A stretch of 39,277 nucleotides of DNA from Eubacteriales bacterium (GTDB lineage Bacteria; Bacillota; Clostridia; Lachnospirales; Lachnospiraceae): positions 1 through 39,277 of the forward strand of contig JAUNPU010000029.1 of the NCBI GenBank assembly GCA_030536555.1. Reading direction: 5' to 3'. The stretch's first letter is position 1, and each line of letters starts with the position of its first letter. Shown here in pieces: positions 7,816-16,391 of this stretch. Below the pieces are notes generated by a model, which was not told where the DNA came from, did no database searches, and saw nothing but the letters and a program-made list of their open reading frames with translations. The translations under genes were made by a program, and so were the position numbers.

Positions 7816-9564
7816 ATGAAACAGGGAAATAAAAAGCATCTGTTTAGCTGGCAGACTCTGATCCTGAAACTTGTTGTTGCGTGGGCGATCATTGCATTTG
7901 TGGTATACCCGAATCTGAATCTTCTGGTCAGCGTATTCTATAAAAACGGAGAATTTTCGACGGAAGTATTTGGAAAGGTACTGAGCTCCGCGCGTGCGAT
8001 GAAGAGTTTGAGAAACAGCTTTATTCTGGCGTTTACGCTGGTAGTCACTGTAAATATAGTCGGTACGCTGTGCGTGCTGCTGACGGAATACTGGGAGATC
8101 CGGGGCGCAAAAATCCTGAGACTGGCGTATATGAGTTCGCTGATCTACGGCGGTGTTGTGCTGGTATCCGGCTATAAATATGTATACGGAGCCAATGGAC
8201 TGCTGACTCAGCTTCTGTTGAAGGTATTTCCGTCCATGGATCCGGGGTGGTTTGTGGGATATGGTGCAGTCGTGTTCGTCATGACCTTCTCCTGTACCCA
8301 GAATCACATGATGTTTCTGAAAAATGCCATTCACGGTTTGGATTATCATACGATTGAAGCGGCAAAAAATATGGGCGCTTCCGGTGCAACGATTTTCTTC
8401 AAGATCGTACTTCCGGTGCTGAAGCCCACCTTCTTTGCAATCACGATCCTGACCTTCCTGACAGGTCTTGGAGCAATGTCTGCACCGCTGATTGTGGGTG
8501 GTGATAACTTCCAGACCATCAACCCGATGATCATTACCTTTGCCAAGTCCAGCTATTCCAGGGAGGTGGCTGCGTTCCTGGCAATCCTTCTTGGTCTGGC
8601 AACCATGATTCTGCTGTCCGTGTTCAGCAGAGTGGAAAAGGGTGGTAACTATATATCGGTGTCTAAGACAAAAGCAAAGCTGAGAAAACAGAAAATCAAT
8701 AATCCGGCGCTGAATGTGCTGGCGCATGTGGTTGCTTATGTGATGTTTGCTATTTTTGTCGTGCCGATGGTGCTGGTGGTGGTGTACTCTTTCTGCGATT
8801 CACTGACTATCAAGACCGGCAATCTTACGCTGTCCTCCTTTACACTGGAGAATTATCAGAAGCTGTTTACCAGTGCGGCGGCATTTAAGCCTTATCTGGT
8901 GAGTATTGTGTATTCTCTGGCAGCCGCAGCGATTGCGGTCATTGCGGCAGTAATCTGTGCAAAGCTGGTACATAAGTCAAAGCACAAATATGATATGTTC
9001 TTCGAGTGGGGCATGCTGATTCCGTGGCTGCTGCCATCGACACTGATTGCACTGGGACTGACAACCACTTACGGTGAGCGTCATGCAATCCTGTTCAACT
9101 ATGTCATGGTGGGAACGGTAATGCTGATGCTGGTAGGTTATGTGGTGGTGAAGCTGCCGTTCTCCTATCGAATGGTAAAGGCAGCATTTTTCAGTATCGA
9201 CAGTGATCTGGAAGAAGCGGCAAAATGTATGGGAGCCAGCACATTGTACACCATGATCAAGGTTGTGCTTCCGGTTATTTTCCCGGCAATCATGTCAGTG
9301 GTGATCCTGAACTTCAACGGCATGCTTTCCGACTATGATCTGTCTGTATTCCTGTATCACCCGCTGTTCCAGCCTCTCGGTATTGTGATCAAGGCTGCTT
9401 CGGACGAGTCCGCCGCCATCGATGCCAAGGCAATGGGATTTGTGTATACGGTCGTTCTGATGATTCTTTCTTCCATCGGTCTTTACTTTGGACAGGGAGA
9501 AGGAATGGAGATGATCAAGCGCTGGAAGCAGAGACGTCTGGCAAGAAAGGTTGCGAGAGCGTAA
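7816..9564 (+). CDS. ABC transporter permease, fused two-domain (FbpB-like)
   Basis: 582 aa integral membrane protein with two consecutive permease units in one chain, as in FbpB-type iron transporters and relatives. Each half carries an EAA loop: EAAKNMGASGATIFFKIVLP (~residues 180-200) and EEAAKCMGASTLYTMIKVVL (~470-490), the contact points for the ATPase dimer. About 12 hydrophobic segments are visible. Its start is 15 bases after the ATPase stop, with AAAGGAG upstream. The tail is basic and cytoplasmic (KRWKQRRLARKVARA). Confidence 0.94.
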   Translation: MKQGNKKHLFSWQTLILKLVVAWAIIAFVVYPNLNLLVSVFYKNGEFSTEVFGKVLSSARAMKSLRNSFILAFTLVVTVNIVGTLCVLLTEYWEIRGAKILRLAYMSSLIYGGVVLVSGYKYVYGANGLLTQLLLKVFPSMDPGWFVGYGAVVFVMTFSCTQNHMMFLKNAIHGLDYHTIEAAKNMGASGATIFFKIVLPVLKPTFFAITILTFLTGLGAMSAPLIVGGDNFQTINPMIITFAKSSYSREVAAFLAILLGLATMILLSVFSRVEKGGNYISVSKTKAKLRKQKINNPALNVLAHVVAYVMFAIFVVPMVLVVVYSFCDSLTIKTGNLTLSSFTLENYQKLFTSAAAFKPYLVSIVYSLAAAAIAVIAAVICAKLVHKSKHKYDMFFEWGMLIPWLLPSTLIALGLTTTYGERHAILFNYVMVGTVMLMLVGYVVVKLPFSYRMVKAAFFSIDSDLEEAAKCMGASTLYTMIKVVLPVIFPAIMSVVILNFNGMLSDYDLSVFLYHPLFQPLGIVIKAASDESAAIDAKAMGFVYTVVLMILSSIGLYFGQGEGMEMIKRWKQRRLARKVARA

Positions 9565-9571
9565 GGGCTGC

Positions 9572-10267
9572 ATGATGAGTGGAGCTGTAGAAATTATAGG
9601 GTATCTGGAGGAATTGAATCTGATTTCGGTCTGCGTGCGGATCTTTTTGAGCATACTCTGCGGCGGCATTATCGGCTTTGAGCGAGGGCGGGCGCATCAG
9701 CCGGCAGGCATGCGGACCCATATGCTGGTATGTATGGGCTCAGCCATCGTCATGCTGACGGGGCAGTATATGTTCTACCATTTTCAGTCCGGAGATCCGG
9801 CGAGGCTGGGGGCGCAGGTAATCAGCGGAATCGGTTTCCTGGGAGCAGGAAGTATCATCACATCCGGTGATTCCAAAATCAGGGGACTGACCACGGCAGC
9901 AGGGTTGTGGACCGCTGCCTGCATCGGACTCAGCATCGGAATCGGATTCTATGAAGCCGGAATTGTCGCAACGCTGGCCGTGTCACTGATCATGACCCAG
10001 TTGAAAAAGCTGGAATACCGGCGGATGGTTGACGACCTTTGGCTCAGCATCTATGTGGAACTGGATGCGGCGGTCATGATGGGCGAGCTGGCAGAAAAGC
10101 TGGCTGAATTCGGGCTGGAGATCGGAGAAGTTCAGCCGGGAAAGAAGCGGAAAGGGTTTCAGAAGGCAGTAATCAACATAAAAAACAAGGAGCATAAAAG
10201 CAGAGGAGTGATTTTGCGGTATATTCAGGGGGTGGAAGGGATTCAGTTTGTGAAGTATACTTCGTGA
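9572..10267 (+). CDS. MgtC/SapB family membrane protein
   Basis: About 231 aa. The N-terminal ~140 residues hold four to five membrane segments with the family core GFERGRAHQPAGMRTHMLV, GIGFLGAGSIITSG and GLTTAAGLWTAACIGLSIG. The C-terminal ~80 residues are a soluble ACT-like region. MgtC homologues are linked to Mg2+ limitation, phosphate uptake and virulence in other bacteria, but their biochemical activity is unsettled. It starts 7-10 bases after the permease stop (ATG at 9572 or 9575, RBS AAGGG overlapping that stop), so it is very likely cotranscribed with the transporter. No terminator is visible after it. Confidence 0.9.
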   Translation: MMSGAVEIIGYLEELNLISVCVRIFLSILCGGIIGFERGRAHQPAGMRTHMLVCMGSAIVMLTGQYMFYHFQSGDPARLGAQVISGIGFLGAGSIITSGDSKIRGLTTAAGLWTAACIGLSIGIGFYEAGIVATLAVSLIMTQLKKLEYRRMVDDLWLSIYVELDAAVMMGELAEKLAEFGLEIGEVQPGKKRKGFQKAVINIKNKEHKSRGVILRYIQGVEGIQFVKYTS

Positions 10268-10301
10268 AATATAGGAATATAGGGATAAATTCGTTTTGAC
10301 C

Positions 10302-10330
10302 TTGACATTTCCACCCCATCCATATATAAT
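10302..10330 (+). promoter_or_regulatory. Consensus sigma-A promoter of tyrS
   Basis: TTGACA at 10302-10307, a 17-bp spacer and TATAAT at 10325-10330: a perfect consensus. Transcription should begin near 10337. Confidence 0.92.
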
Positions 10331-10336
10331 CACCCA

Positions 10337-10657
10337 TATCAGAGCAACAGCGACAAGTAAACAGCGAACTGGCGATGATAAGAACAAGTAGCAGACTGGG
10401 AACTCCACACAGAAAGCAGCCGGAAGATGAGAGGCGCGTGGCAGACAGGCTGTGAATACCTCTTTGAGCTTCGCACCGAACAATTTTTCAGTAGGCTGCG
10501 ACGGATTGGCACACGTTATGGTGCCGGAGCATGAGACACCGGGATTGACCGGGCAGTGCTTCACAAGGCAGGCAGCGCAAGCGGTCTGTGAATCAAGGTG
10601 GTAACACGGGAATATACCTCGTCCTTTTGAATTTATTTCAAAAGGACGGGGTTTTTT
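10337..10657 (+). promoter_or_regulatory. Tyrosine T-box leader
   Basis: tRNA-sensing transcription attenuator. Visible: an AGTA S-turn element at about 10390, a specifier loop GAATACC with the Tyr codon TAC at 10457-10459, and the T-box AAGGTGGTAACACGG at 10595-10609. Its TGGT (10599-10602) would pair with the acceptor end of tRNA-Tyr, discriminator A. The leader ends in a terminator with stem 10617-10632/10638-10651 and six T's. Uncharged tRNA-Tyr should stabilise the antiterminator and let transcription reach tyrS. The codon, the discriminator base and the downstream gene all agree. Confidence 0.95.
10617..10657 (+). terminator. Regulated terminator of the tyrS T-box
   Basis: CGTCCTTTTGAA pairs with TTCAAAAGGACG, extended by CC(T)/(G)GG, with a short loop and TTTTTT. 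Its left arm would be captured by the antiterminator formed with the T-box sequence. Confidence 0.93.
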
Positions 10658-10721
10658 GTATTACGGGAGATTGCGTCCCGGGATACAAAAGCACTCACAG
10701 AGATGAAGGAGAACACAAGAC

Positions 10722-11948
10722 ATGAATTGTTACGAAGAGCTGGTAGCCCGCGGTCTGATCGCGCAGGTTACAAATGAAGAAGAGATCAAGAAAATGATCA
10801 ACGAAGGCAAGGCGACCTTCTACATCGGTTTTGACCCGACTGCAGACAGTCTGCATGTAGGTCACTTTATGGCACTGTGCCTGATGAAGCGTCTGCAGAT
10901 GGCAGGCAACAAGCCAATCGCCCTGATCGGCGGCGGTACCGGTATGGTGGGCGATCCGTCCGGACGTACTGACATGCGTCAGGTGATGACGGTGGAGACC
11001 ATTCAGCACAACTGCGACTGCTTCAAGAAGCAGATGAGCCGCTTCATCGACTTCTCCGAAGGCAAGGCGATGATGGTCAACAATGCTGACTGGCTGCTGA
11101 AGCTGAACTACGTGGATCTGCTGCGGGAGGTTGGTGCATGCTTTTCCGTCAACAACATGCTGCGCGCAGAGTGCTACAAGCAGCGTATGGAGAAGGGACT
11201 GAGCTTCCTGGAGTTCAACTACATGATCATGCAGAGCTACGACTTCTATGAGCTGTTCCAGAGATACGGCTGCAACATGCAGTTCGGCGGCGATGACCAG
11301 TGGAGCAATATGTTAGGCGGTACGGAGCTGATCCGCCGCAAGCTGGGCAAGGATGCTCACGCGATGACCATCACCCTGCTGCTTAACTCCGAGGGCAAGA
11401 AGATGGGCAAGACCCAGTCCGGCGCTGTATGGTTAGACCCGAACAAGACCAGCCCCTTTGAGTTCTACCAGTACTGGAGAAATGTAGGCGATGCAGACGT
11501 TCTGAAATGCCTGCGGATGCTGACCTTCCTGCCGATTGAGCAGATCGACGAGATGGACAGCTGGGAAGGCAGCCAGTTAAATACTGCAAAGGAGATTCTG
11601 GCTTACGAGCTGACTAAGCTGGTTCACGGCGAGGAAGAGGCAGAGAAGGCACAGACCGCTGCAAGAGCGCTGTTCAGTGGACAGGGCAATCTGGAGAATA
11701 TGCCGTCCTACGAGTTGACCGAGGAGGATTTCACCGATGGTCAGATCGACATTCTGGCAGTGCTTCAGAAGTCCGGACTGGCACCGACCCGTTCCGAGGC
11801 AAGAAGAAATGTGGAGCAGGGCGGCGTGTCTGTCAACGGTGAGCCGTGCAAGGACATCAAGGCTGCATTTGGCAAGGACGCATTTGGCGGCGACGGCATG
11901 ATTGTAAAGCGGGGCAAGAAGAAATTCGTGAAGGTGACCCTGGCATAA
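10722..11948 (+). CDS. tyrS: Tyrosyl-tRNA synthetase
   Basis: 408-aa class I synthetase that charges tRNA-Tyr. Seen: the HIGH-type motif as HVGH (DSLHVGHFMA, ~residues 42-51), tyrosine-pocket segments (YDFYELFQRYGCNMQFGGDDQWSN), the KMSKS-type loop as KMGKT (~228-232), and a C-terminal S4 RNA-binding domain (SGLAPTRSEARRNVEQGGV). The length is normal. RBS GAAGGAG upstream. Regulated by the T-box directly before it. Confidence 0.98.
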   Translation: MNCYEELVARGLIAQVTNEEEIKKMINEGKATFYIGFDPTADSLHVGHFMALCLMKRLQMAGNKPIALIGGGTGMVGDPSGRTDMRQVMTVETIQHNCDCFKKQMSRFIDFSEGKAMMVNNADWLLKLNYVDLLREVGACFSVNNMLRAECYKQRMEKGLSFLEFNYMIMQSYDFYELFQRYGCNMQFGGDDQWSNMLGGTELIRRKLGKDAHAMTITLLLNSEGKKMGKTQSGAVWLDPNKTSPFEFYQYWRNVGDADVLKCLRMLTFLPIEQIDEMDSWEGSQLNTAKEILAYELTKLVHGEEEAEKAQTAARALFSGQGNLENMPSYELTEEDFTDGQIDILAVLQKSGLAPTRSEARRNVEQGGVSVNGEPCKDIKAAFGKDAFGGDGMIVKRGKKKFVKVTLA

Positions 11949-11971
11949 GAATAAAAAGGTTGCGAGAGCCG

Positions 11972-11991
11972 TGATTGCACCGGTGCAATCA
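11972..11991. repeat. Perfect 20-bp palindrome after tyrS
   Basis: TGATTGCACC followed directly by its reverse complement GGTGCAATCA, 23 bases after the tyrS stop. There is no T-tract, so it is not an ordinary terminator. It could be a dimeric protein-binding site or a processing hairpin. Confidence 0.75.
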
Positions 11992-12045
11992 GGGCGACGG
12001 GAAGCGGCTGACGAGTGATCGCAGCTGTACAGGATATAGGTAACA

Positions 12046-12107
12046 GGAGCAGGACCGTGTCTGTCTGCACCGCGAAGGCGCGGGGCGGTCGGGGATGGTC
12101 CTGTTCC
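12046..12107 (+). other. Imperfect hairpin in the tyrS/peptidase gap
   Basis: GGAGCAGGACC (12046-12056) pairs with GGTCCTGTTCC (12097-12107) with one mismatch, enclosing 40 GC-rich bases. No T-tract follows. It could be a structured leader of the peptidase gene; function unknown. Confidence 0.4.
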
Positions 12108-12135
12108 CGTATTGTGGAGCAGGGCGGTGTGAAAA

Positions 12136-12190
12136 AAGGCAGCATGAAATAGGGCAGCATGGAAAAAAGCAGCATGAAAAAGGCAGCATG
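12136..12190 (+). repeat. Four-copy GCAGCATG short repeat
   Basis: GCAGCATG recurs four times with periods of about 14-15 bp, separated by A-rich tracts, shortly upstream of the peptidase RBS. I see no coding sense in it. Confidence 0.7.
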
Positions 12191-12236
12191 AGATCAGACC
12201 GGATGAACAGAATGAAACTGAGCAGGAGGAACGAAC

Positions 12237-13382
12237 ATGGAATCAACATGGAAACAGACAGAGAGCATGGAGCAGTATGTAGCGGCACATTTTGAGGAGA
12301 CCATAGAGCTTCTGAGGACGCTGGGCAGGATCCCGGCACCGTCTCATAGGGAAGAGAAGCGTGCGGCATTTGTGCGGGACTGGCTGACAGCCCAGGGCGC
12401 GGAGCAGGTGACGATTGACGAGGCGAACAATGTAATCTGCCGCATTCCGGGGGAGCATGAGGAGGATGTGGTCGTGATCATGGCTCACACGGACGTGGTA
12501 TTTCCGGATCTTACGGAGCTTCCCATGAAGGAGGAGGAAGGGAAGCTGTTCGCACCGGGCATCGGGGACGATACGGCATGTCTGGTAAACCTGTTGATGG
12601 GAGTGAAATATCTGCTGGAAACGGGATTGAAGCCGGAGTGTACGCTGCTGTTTGTGGCAAATTCCTGCGAGGAGGGTCTTGGAAATCTCAAGGGCAGCAG
12701 GCAGATCTATCAGGATTATGGCAGCCGGATCCGGGAGTGGATTTCATTTGACGGATATCTGGGGAAATGTACGGACCGGGCGGTTGGCTCCTACCGGTAT
12801 CAGGTGACGGTGCGGACGCAGGGCGGTCATTCCTATGCGAATTTCGGCAGGGACAATGCCATTGCCGTGCTGGCGGAAATGATTCATGAGCTGTATCAGA
12901 TTCAGGTGCCGACCCGGGAGAAGACCACCTACAATGTGGGCGTGATCGAGGGCGGTTCTACGGTCAATTCCATCGCCCAGAAAGCCAGCATGCTGTACGA
13001 GTTCCGCTCTGCGGACCAGTCATGTCTGGCGGAAATGGAAGGAAAGTTCCAGGCGGTGATCGATGCATGGAAAGAGAAGAAATTTGACGTGGAGGTGGAA
13101 GTGCTGGGAATCCGCCCGGGAAGCGGCCCGGTGGACCCTGAGAAGCTGAAAGCGCTGACGGCTGCCAATGTGGCGGTGATCGAGTCTTGTCTGAACGGAG
13201 TTCAGGTGAAGCTGTCTCCCAGCTCCACCGATGCCAATATCCCCCTTTCTGTGGGAATCCCTGCCAACACCTTCGGGGTCGTGTCCGGAGCGATGGCTCA
13301 CACCAGAGAGGAATGGATCGACATGGAAAGCATGCGCCCGGGGCAGATGGTGGCGATCAGGACAATCATGAGATATGTCTGA
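12237..13382 (+). CDS. M20 family metallopeptidase (peptidase T-like)
   Basis: 381-aa cytoplasmic di-zinc hydrolase of the M20/M25/M40 clan, probably an aminopeptidase or tripeptidase. Ligand motifs are present in order: VIMAHTDVVFP (His and catalytic Asp), GIGDDTAC (bridging Asp), NSCEEGLG (catalytic Glu plus ligand Glu), FDGY (Asp) and a C-terminal AHTREE (His). The dimerisation insert begins near YRYQVTVRTQGGHSYANFGRDNA, a hallmark of the family. RBS AGGAGGA lies 6 bases before the ATG. It stands alone between tyrS and the alarmone synthetase gene. Exact substrate unknown. Confidence 0.92.
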   Translation: MESTWKQTESMEQYVAAHFEETIELLRTLGRIPAPSHREEKRAAFVRDWLTAQGAEQVTIDEANNVICRIPGEHEEDVVVIMAHTDVVFPDLTELPMKEEEGKLFAPGIGDDTACLVNLLMGVKYLLETGLKPECTLLFVANSCEEGLGNLKGSRQIYQDYGSRIREWISFDGYLGKCTDRAVGSYRYQVTVRTQGGHSYANFGRDNAIAVLAEMIHELYQIQVPTREKTTYNVGVIEGGSTVNSIAQKASMLYEFRSADQSCLAEMEGKFQAVIDAWKEKKFDVEVEVLGIRPGSGPVDPEKLKALTAANVAVIESCLNGVQVKLSPSSTDANIPLSVGIPANTFGVVSGAMAHTREEWIDMESMRPGQMVAIRTIMRYV

Positions 13383-13406
13383 CGGCTTCCGGATATCGGA
13401 GAGCCG
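13383..13406 (+). terminator. Weak hairpin after the peptidase gene
   Basis: CGGCT-t-CCG paired with CGG-ag-AGCCG immediately after the stop codon, then a T-containing stretch ~10 bases later. The tail is poor, so termination is doubtful. Confidence 0.35.
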
Positions 13407-13454
13407 GGCGGCAATATTTTACATAATTTTAATGATTCGCCAGAAATCCCATGC

Positions 13455-13483
13455 TTGCGGCAGTGTCCGGGGAATGATATAAT
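13455..13483 (+). promoter_or_regulatory. Promoter of the RelA/SpoT-domain gene
   Basis: TTGCGG at 13455-13460, a 17-bp spacer and TATAAT at 13478-13483, 27 bases before the start codon. Confidence 0.75.
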
Positions 13484-13510
13484 AAAGGGTACTAGTATGG
13501 GAGAAACAGC

Positions 13511-14296
13511 ATGATTAAAAAGAAAGAATTTTTGAAAGAATATAACATTGACAAAGAGGACCTGAAGCGGACCGGCATGAAGTGGGAGGAGCTGAATGCC
13601 ATCTATGACAGCTACTGCACGATTCAGCCGCAGCTGAAGGCCATCGGCAAGGAGTTCGTCAACGACTATCTGTATGATATCGAGAAGGCGGGCATCCACT
13701 CCTACCGCTACCGCACCAAGAAGGCGGGGCATCTTCTGGAGAAGATCATCCGCAAGAAGGGGGAGCAGCCGGACCTGTACCGGAATATCAACCGGAAGAA
13801 CTACCACAAGTACATGACGGACCTGATCGGCATCCGGGTGTTCTTTCTGTACCGGGAGGACTGGATTCATTTTCACAACTACATCACGTCGGTATTTGAG
13901 AATGATCCGGACAACTACATCGAGGATCGTCTGCTGGATTTTGACGAGGATCCGGAGCACTACTATATTGCGGAGCGGCCCAAGGTCTACCGCCGGACCG
14001 GCGATACCCGGATTTACGACAAGCGGCTGATCGACATTAAGTCCGACGGCATTTACCGGTCTCTTCATTATATTATCAAGTACAAGGGGTATTATGTGGA
14101 AATTCAGGGAAGGACTTTGTTCGAGGAGGGCTGGAGCGAGATCGACCACGATATCGTGTATCCGTATTTTCAGGATGATGAGATGCTGACCGACTTTTCC
14201 ACGCTGCTGAACCGGCTGGCTGGCATGGCAGATGAGATGAGTTCGTATTTCAGGAGAATCAAGCAGCAGAAGCTGGAGGAGGATGAGTCCCGGTGA
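13511..14296 (+). CDS. RelA/SpoT-domain (p)ppGpp synthetase, small alarmone synthetase
   Basis: 261 aa with only the nucleotidyltransferase domain; the HD hydrolase, TGS and ACT parts of long Rel proteins are absent. Such small alarmone synthetases transfer pyrophosphate from ATP to GTP or GDP under stress. Seen: the basic ATP-binding segment (YRYRTKKAGHLLEKI, ~residues 72-86), DLIGIRVFFLYRED, the G-loop-like stretch DGIYRSLHYIIK, and the catalytic strand YYVEIQGRTLFEEGWSEIDH. It has its own promoter and a terminator overlapping its stop codon, so it is monocistronic. The regulatory details and product preference cannot be read from sequence. Confidence 0.9.
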   Translation: MIKKKEFLKEYNIDKEDLKRTGMKWEELNAIYDSYCTIQPQLKAIGKEFVNDYLYDIEKAGIHSYRYRTKKAGHLLEKIIRKKGEQPDLYRNINRKNYHKYMTDLIGIRVFFLYREDWIHFHNYITSVFENDPDNYIEDRLLDFDEDPEHYYIAERPKVYRRTGDTRIYDKRLIDIKSDGIYRSLHYIIKYKGYYVEIQGRTLFEEGWSEIDHDIVYPYFQDDEMLTDFSTLLNRLAGMADEMSSYFRRIKQQKLEEDESR

Positions 14297-14312
14297 TGAG
14301 CCGGGACTTTTC
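14286..14312 (+). terminator. Terminator overlapping the alarmone synthetase stop codon
   Basis: AGTCCCGG, a 7-nt loop TGATGAG that contains the stop codon, CCGGGACT, then TTTCT. Confidence 0.75.
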
Positions 14313-14347
14313 TATACTACAGAAAATCGGGAGGTATGCAATTACAT

Positions 14348-16204
14348 ATGAATCAATACGACGTACTTAAAAAATATTTCGGCTACGACAGCTTCCGCCC
14401 CGGACAGGAGACGCTGATTGACAGCATTCTGGCGGGGAAGGACACGCTGGGCATCATGCCGACGGGAGCGGGCAAGTCCATGTGCTACCAGATTCCGGCG
14501 CTTCTGATGGACGGAATCACGCTGGTGATCTCGCCGCTGATCTCTCTGATGAAGGATCAGGTGGGGAGTCTCAATCAGGCGGGAATCCACGCCGCCTATC
14601 TCAACAGTTCCCTGACGGCGAACCAGTATTACAAGGCGTTAGAGTATGCCAGACAGGGGCGGTATCCCATCATCTACGTGGCGCCGGAGCGGCTGGAGAC
14701 GGAGGCATTTCTGGACTTTGCACTGCACGCGAAGATTGCCATGGTGGCGGTGGACGAGGCTCACTGCGTGTCCCAGTGGGGACAGGATTTCCGGCCAAGC
14801 TATCTAAAGATTGTGGAGTTTGTGGAGCGGCTGCCGAAGCGTCCGGTCATCAGTGCATTTACGGCGACGGCGACGAAGGAGGTGCGGGATGATATCATTG
14901 ACATTCTGCTTTTGCAGGATCCGACGGTGCTGACCACCGGCTTTGACCGGAGCAATCTGTACTTTGGGGTGATGACGCCCAGGGACCGGTACGGGGCGGT
15001 GAAGAACTATCTGGAATGCCATCCGGGGGACAGCGGTATCATTTACTGCCTCACCAGAAAGCAGGTGGAGGAGGTCTGTGAGAATCTGCTGCGGGACGGA
15101 TTCTCGGTGAACCGGTACCACGCGGGGCTGACGGACCAGGAGCGGAAGCAGAATCAGGATGACTTTATCTACGACCGGGTGCGGATCATGGTGGCGACCA
15201 ATGCATTTGGCATGGGCATCGACAAGTCCAACGTCCGGTTCGTGCTGCACTACGGCATGCCGAAGAATCTGGAATCCTACTACCAGGAGGCGGGCCGCGC
15301 CGGGCGTGACGGGGAGCCTGCGGAGTGTATTCTGTATTACAGTGGCAGAGACGTGATCACCAATCAGCTGTTTATCGACAATAACCAGGACAATCAGGAG
15401 CTGGACCCCATGACCCGGGCGGTCATTCTGGAGCGGGACCGGGAGCGGCTTCGGAAAATGACCTTCTACTGCTTTACCAATGAGTGCCTGCGGGACTATA
15501 TTCTGCGGTATTTCGGGGAGTATGGCAGCAATTACTGCGGGAACTGTTCCAACTGCTTAAGCCAGTTTGAGGAGGTGGATGTGACGGAGATTGCCCGCGC
15601 CATCGTGGGCTGCGTGGAATCCTGCCGCCAGCGGTACGGAACGACGGTGATTCTGGACACGGTCCACGGTGCCAACACAGCGAAGATTCGGAATTACCAT
15701 ATGGATGAGAATCCGTATTACGGCGTTTTGGCGAAGGTGCCGGCTTATAAGCTGCGCCAGGTGCTGCAGTTTCTGCAGGTGCAGGAATATCTGCTGGTGA
15801 CCGGTGATGAGTATGCCATCGTGAAGCTGACATCCTCTTCCAGAGAGATTCTGGAGGAAGAAAAGCAGGTCACCATGAAGATGCCGAAGGAAGAGGAGCG
15901 GCAGCCGAAGGCGGAGAAGACGAAGAAGTCCCGCTTTGGCAAGGCGGCGGCAGTCGGCAGCGCGGCAGACTTTACGGAGCAGGATGAGACGCTGTTTGAG
16001 AAGCTGCGGACTCTTCGTATGGAGATCGCAAGGGAGGCGAAGGTTCCGCCGTATATTGTATTTTCCGACAAGACGCTGGTGTCCATGTGCATGATCCGGC
16101 CGCAGAATAAGGCGGAGATGCTGACGGTGTCCGGCGTGGGCGAGTTTAAGTATGAGAAGTACGGGGAGAGGTTTCTGGAGGTGCTGCGAGGGGAAGCGAG
16201 GTAG
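14348..16204 (+). CDS. recQ: ATP-dependent DNA helicase RecQ
   Basis: About 618-aa 3'-5' DNA helicase for recombinational repair. Seen in order: the Q-motif region YFGYDSFRPGQ, Walker A MPTGAGKSMC, DEAH box VAVDEAHCVSQWGQDFRPSY (aromatic-rich loop), motif III SAFTATAT, motif V/VI GMGIDKSNVRFV and YYQEAGRAGRDG. A RecQ zinc site follows (CFTNECLRDYIL then YCGNCSNC), then a winged helix, a charged linker and a C-terminal HRDC domain (~540-618). Start choice: GGGAGG is one base from an ATG at 14336 but 13 bases from the ATG at 14348. I prefer 14348 because MNQYDVLKKYFG matches the usual N-terminus. Confidence 0.96.
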   Translation: MNQYDVLKKYFGYDSFRPGQETLIDSILAGKDTLGIMPTGAGKSMCYQIPALLMDGITLVISPLISLMKDQVGSLNQAGIHAAYLNSSLTANQYYKALEYARQGRYPIIYVAPERLETEAFLDFALHAKIAMVAVDEAHCVSQWGQDFRPSYLKIVEFVERLPKRPVISAFTATATKEVRDDIIDILLLQDPTVLTTGFDRSNLYFGVMTPRDRYGAVKNYLECHPGDSGIIYCLTRKQVEEVCENLLRDGFSVNRYHAGLTDQERKQNQDDFIYDRVRIMVATNAFGMGIDKSNVRFVLHYGMPKNLESYYQEAGRAGRDGEPAECILYYSGRDVITNQLFIDNNQDNQELDPMTRAVILERDRERLRKMTFYCFTNECLRDYILRYFGEYGSNYCGNCSNCLSQFEEVDVTEIARAIVGCVESCRQRYGTTVILDTVHGANTAKIRNYHMDENPYYGVLAKVPAYKLRQVLQFLQVQEYLLVTGDEYAIVKLTSSSREILEEEKQVTMKMPKEEERQPKAEKTKKSRFGKAAAVGSAADFTEQDETLFEKLRTLRMEIAREAKVPPYIVFSDKTLVSMCMIRPQNKAEMLTVSGVGEFKYEKYGERFLEVLRGEAR

Positions 16205-16217
16205 AGAAGTCGGGGGG

Positions 16218-16268
16218 GATTCAGGTGCACTGATTTAGGATTCAGCTGCATTGATTCAGTTGCACTGG
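16218..16268 (+). repeat. Three-copy GATTCAGnTGCAYTG repeat
   Basis: Copies begin at 16218, 16239 and 16253, right after recQ. Spacings are 21 and 14 bp. The core GATTCAG-N-TGCA is identical in all three. No reading frame or terminator accounts for it. Confidence 0.65.
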
Positions 16269-16285
16269 CTCTTGTACCGTGAAGT

Positions 16286-16314
16286 TTGGACAATATAAAA
16301 TATTATTGTATAAT
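16286..16314 (+). promoter_or_regulatory. Promoter of the DUF554 gene
   Basis: TTGGAC at 16286-16291, a 17-bp spacer and TATAAT at 16309-16314. The leader is about 70 bases. Confidence 0.7.
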
Positions 16315-16391
16315 GATAAAGAGTGTGTTACACTTTACGGAATAGTTGATTTCGCATGAATGATGATTATCACAGAAAAGAGGACATAACA

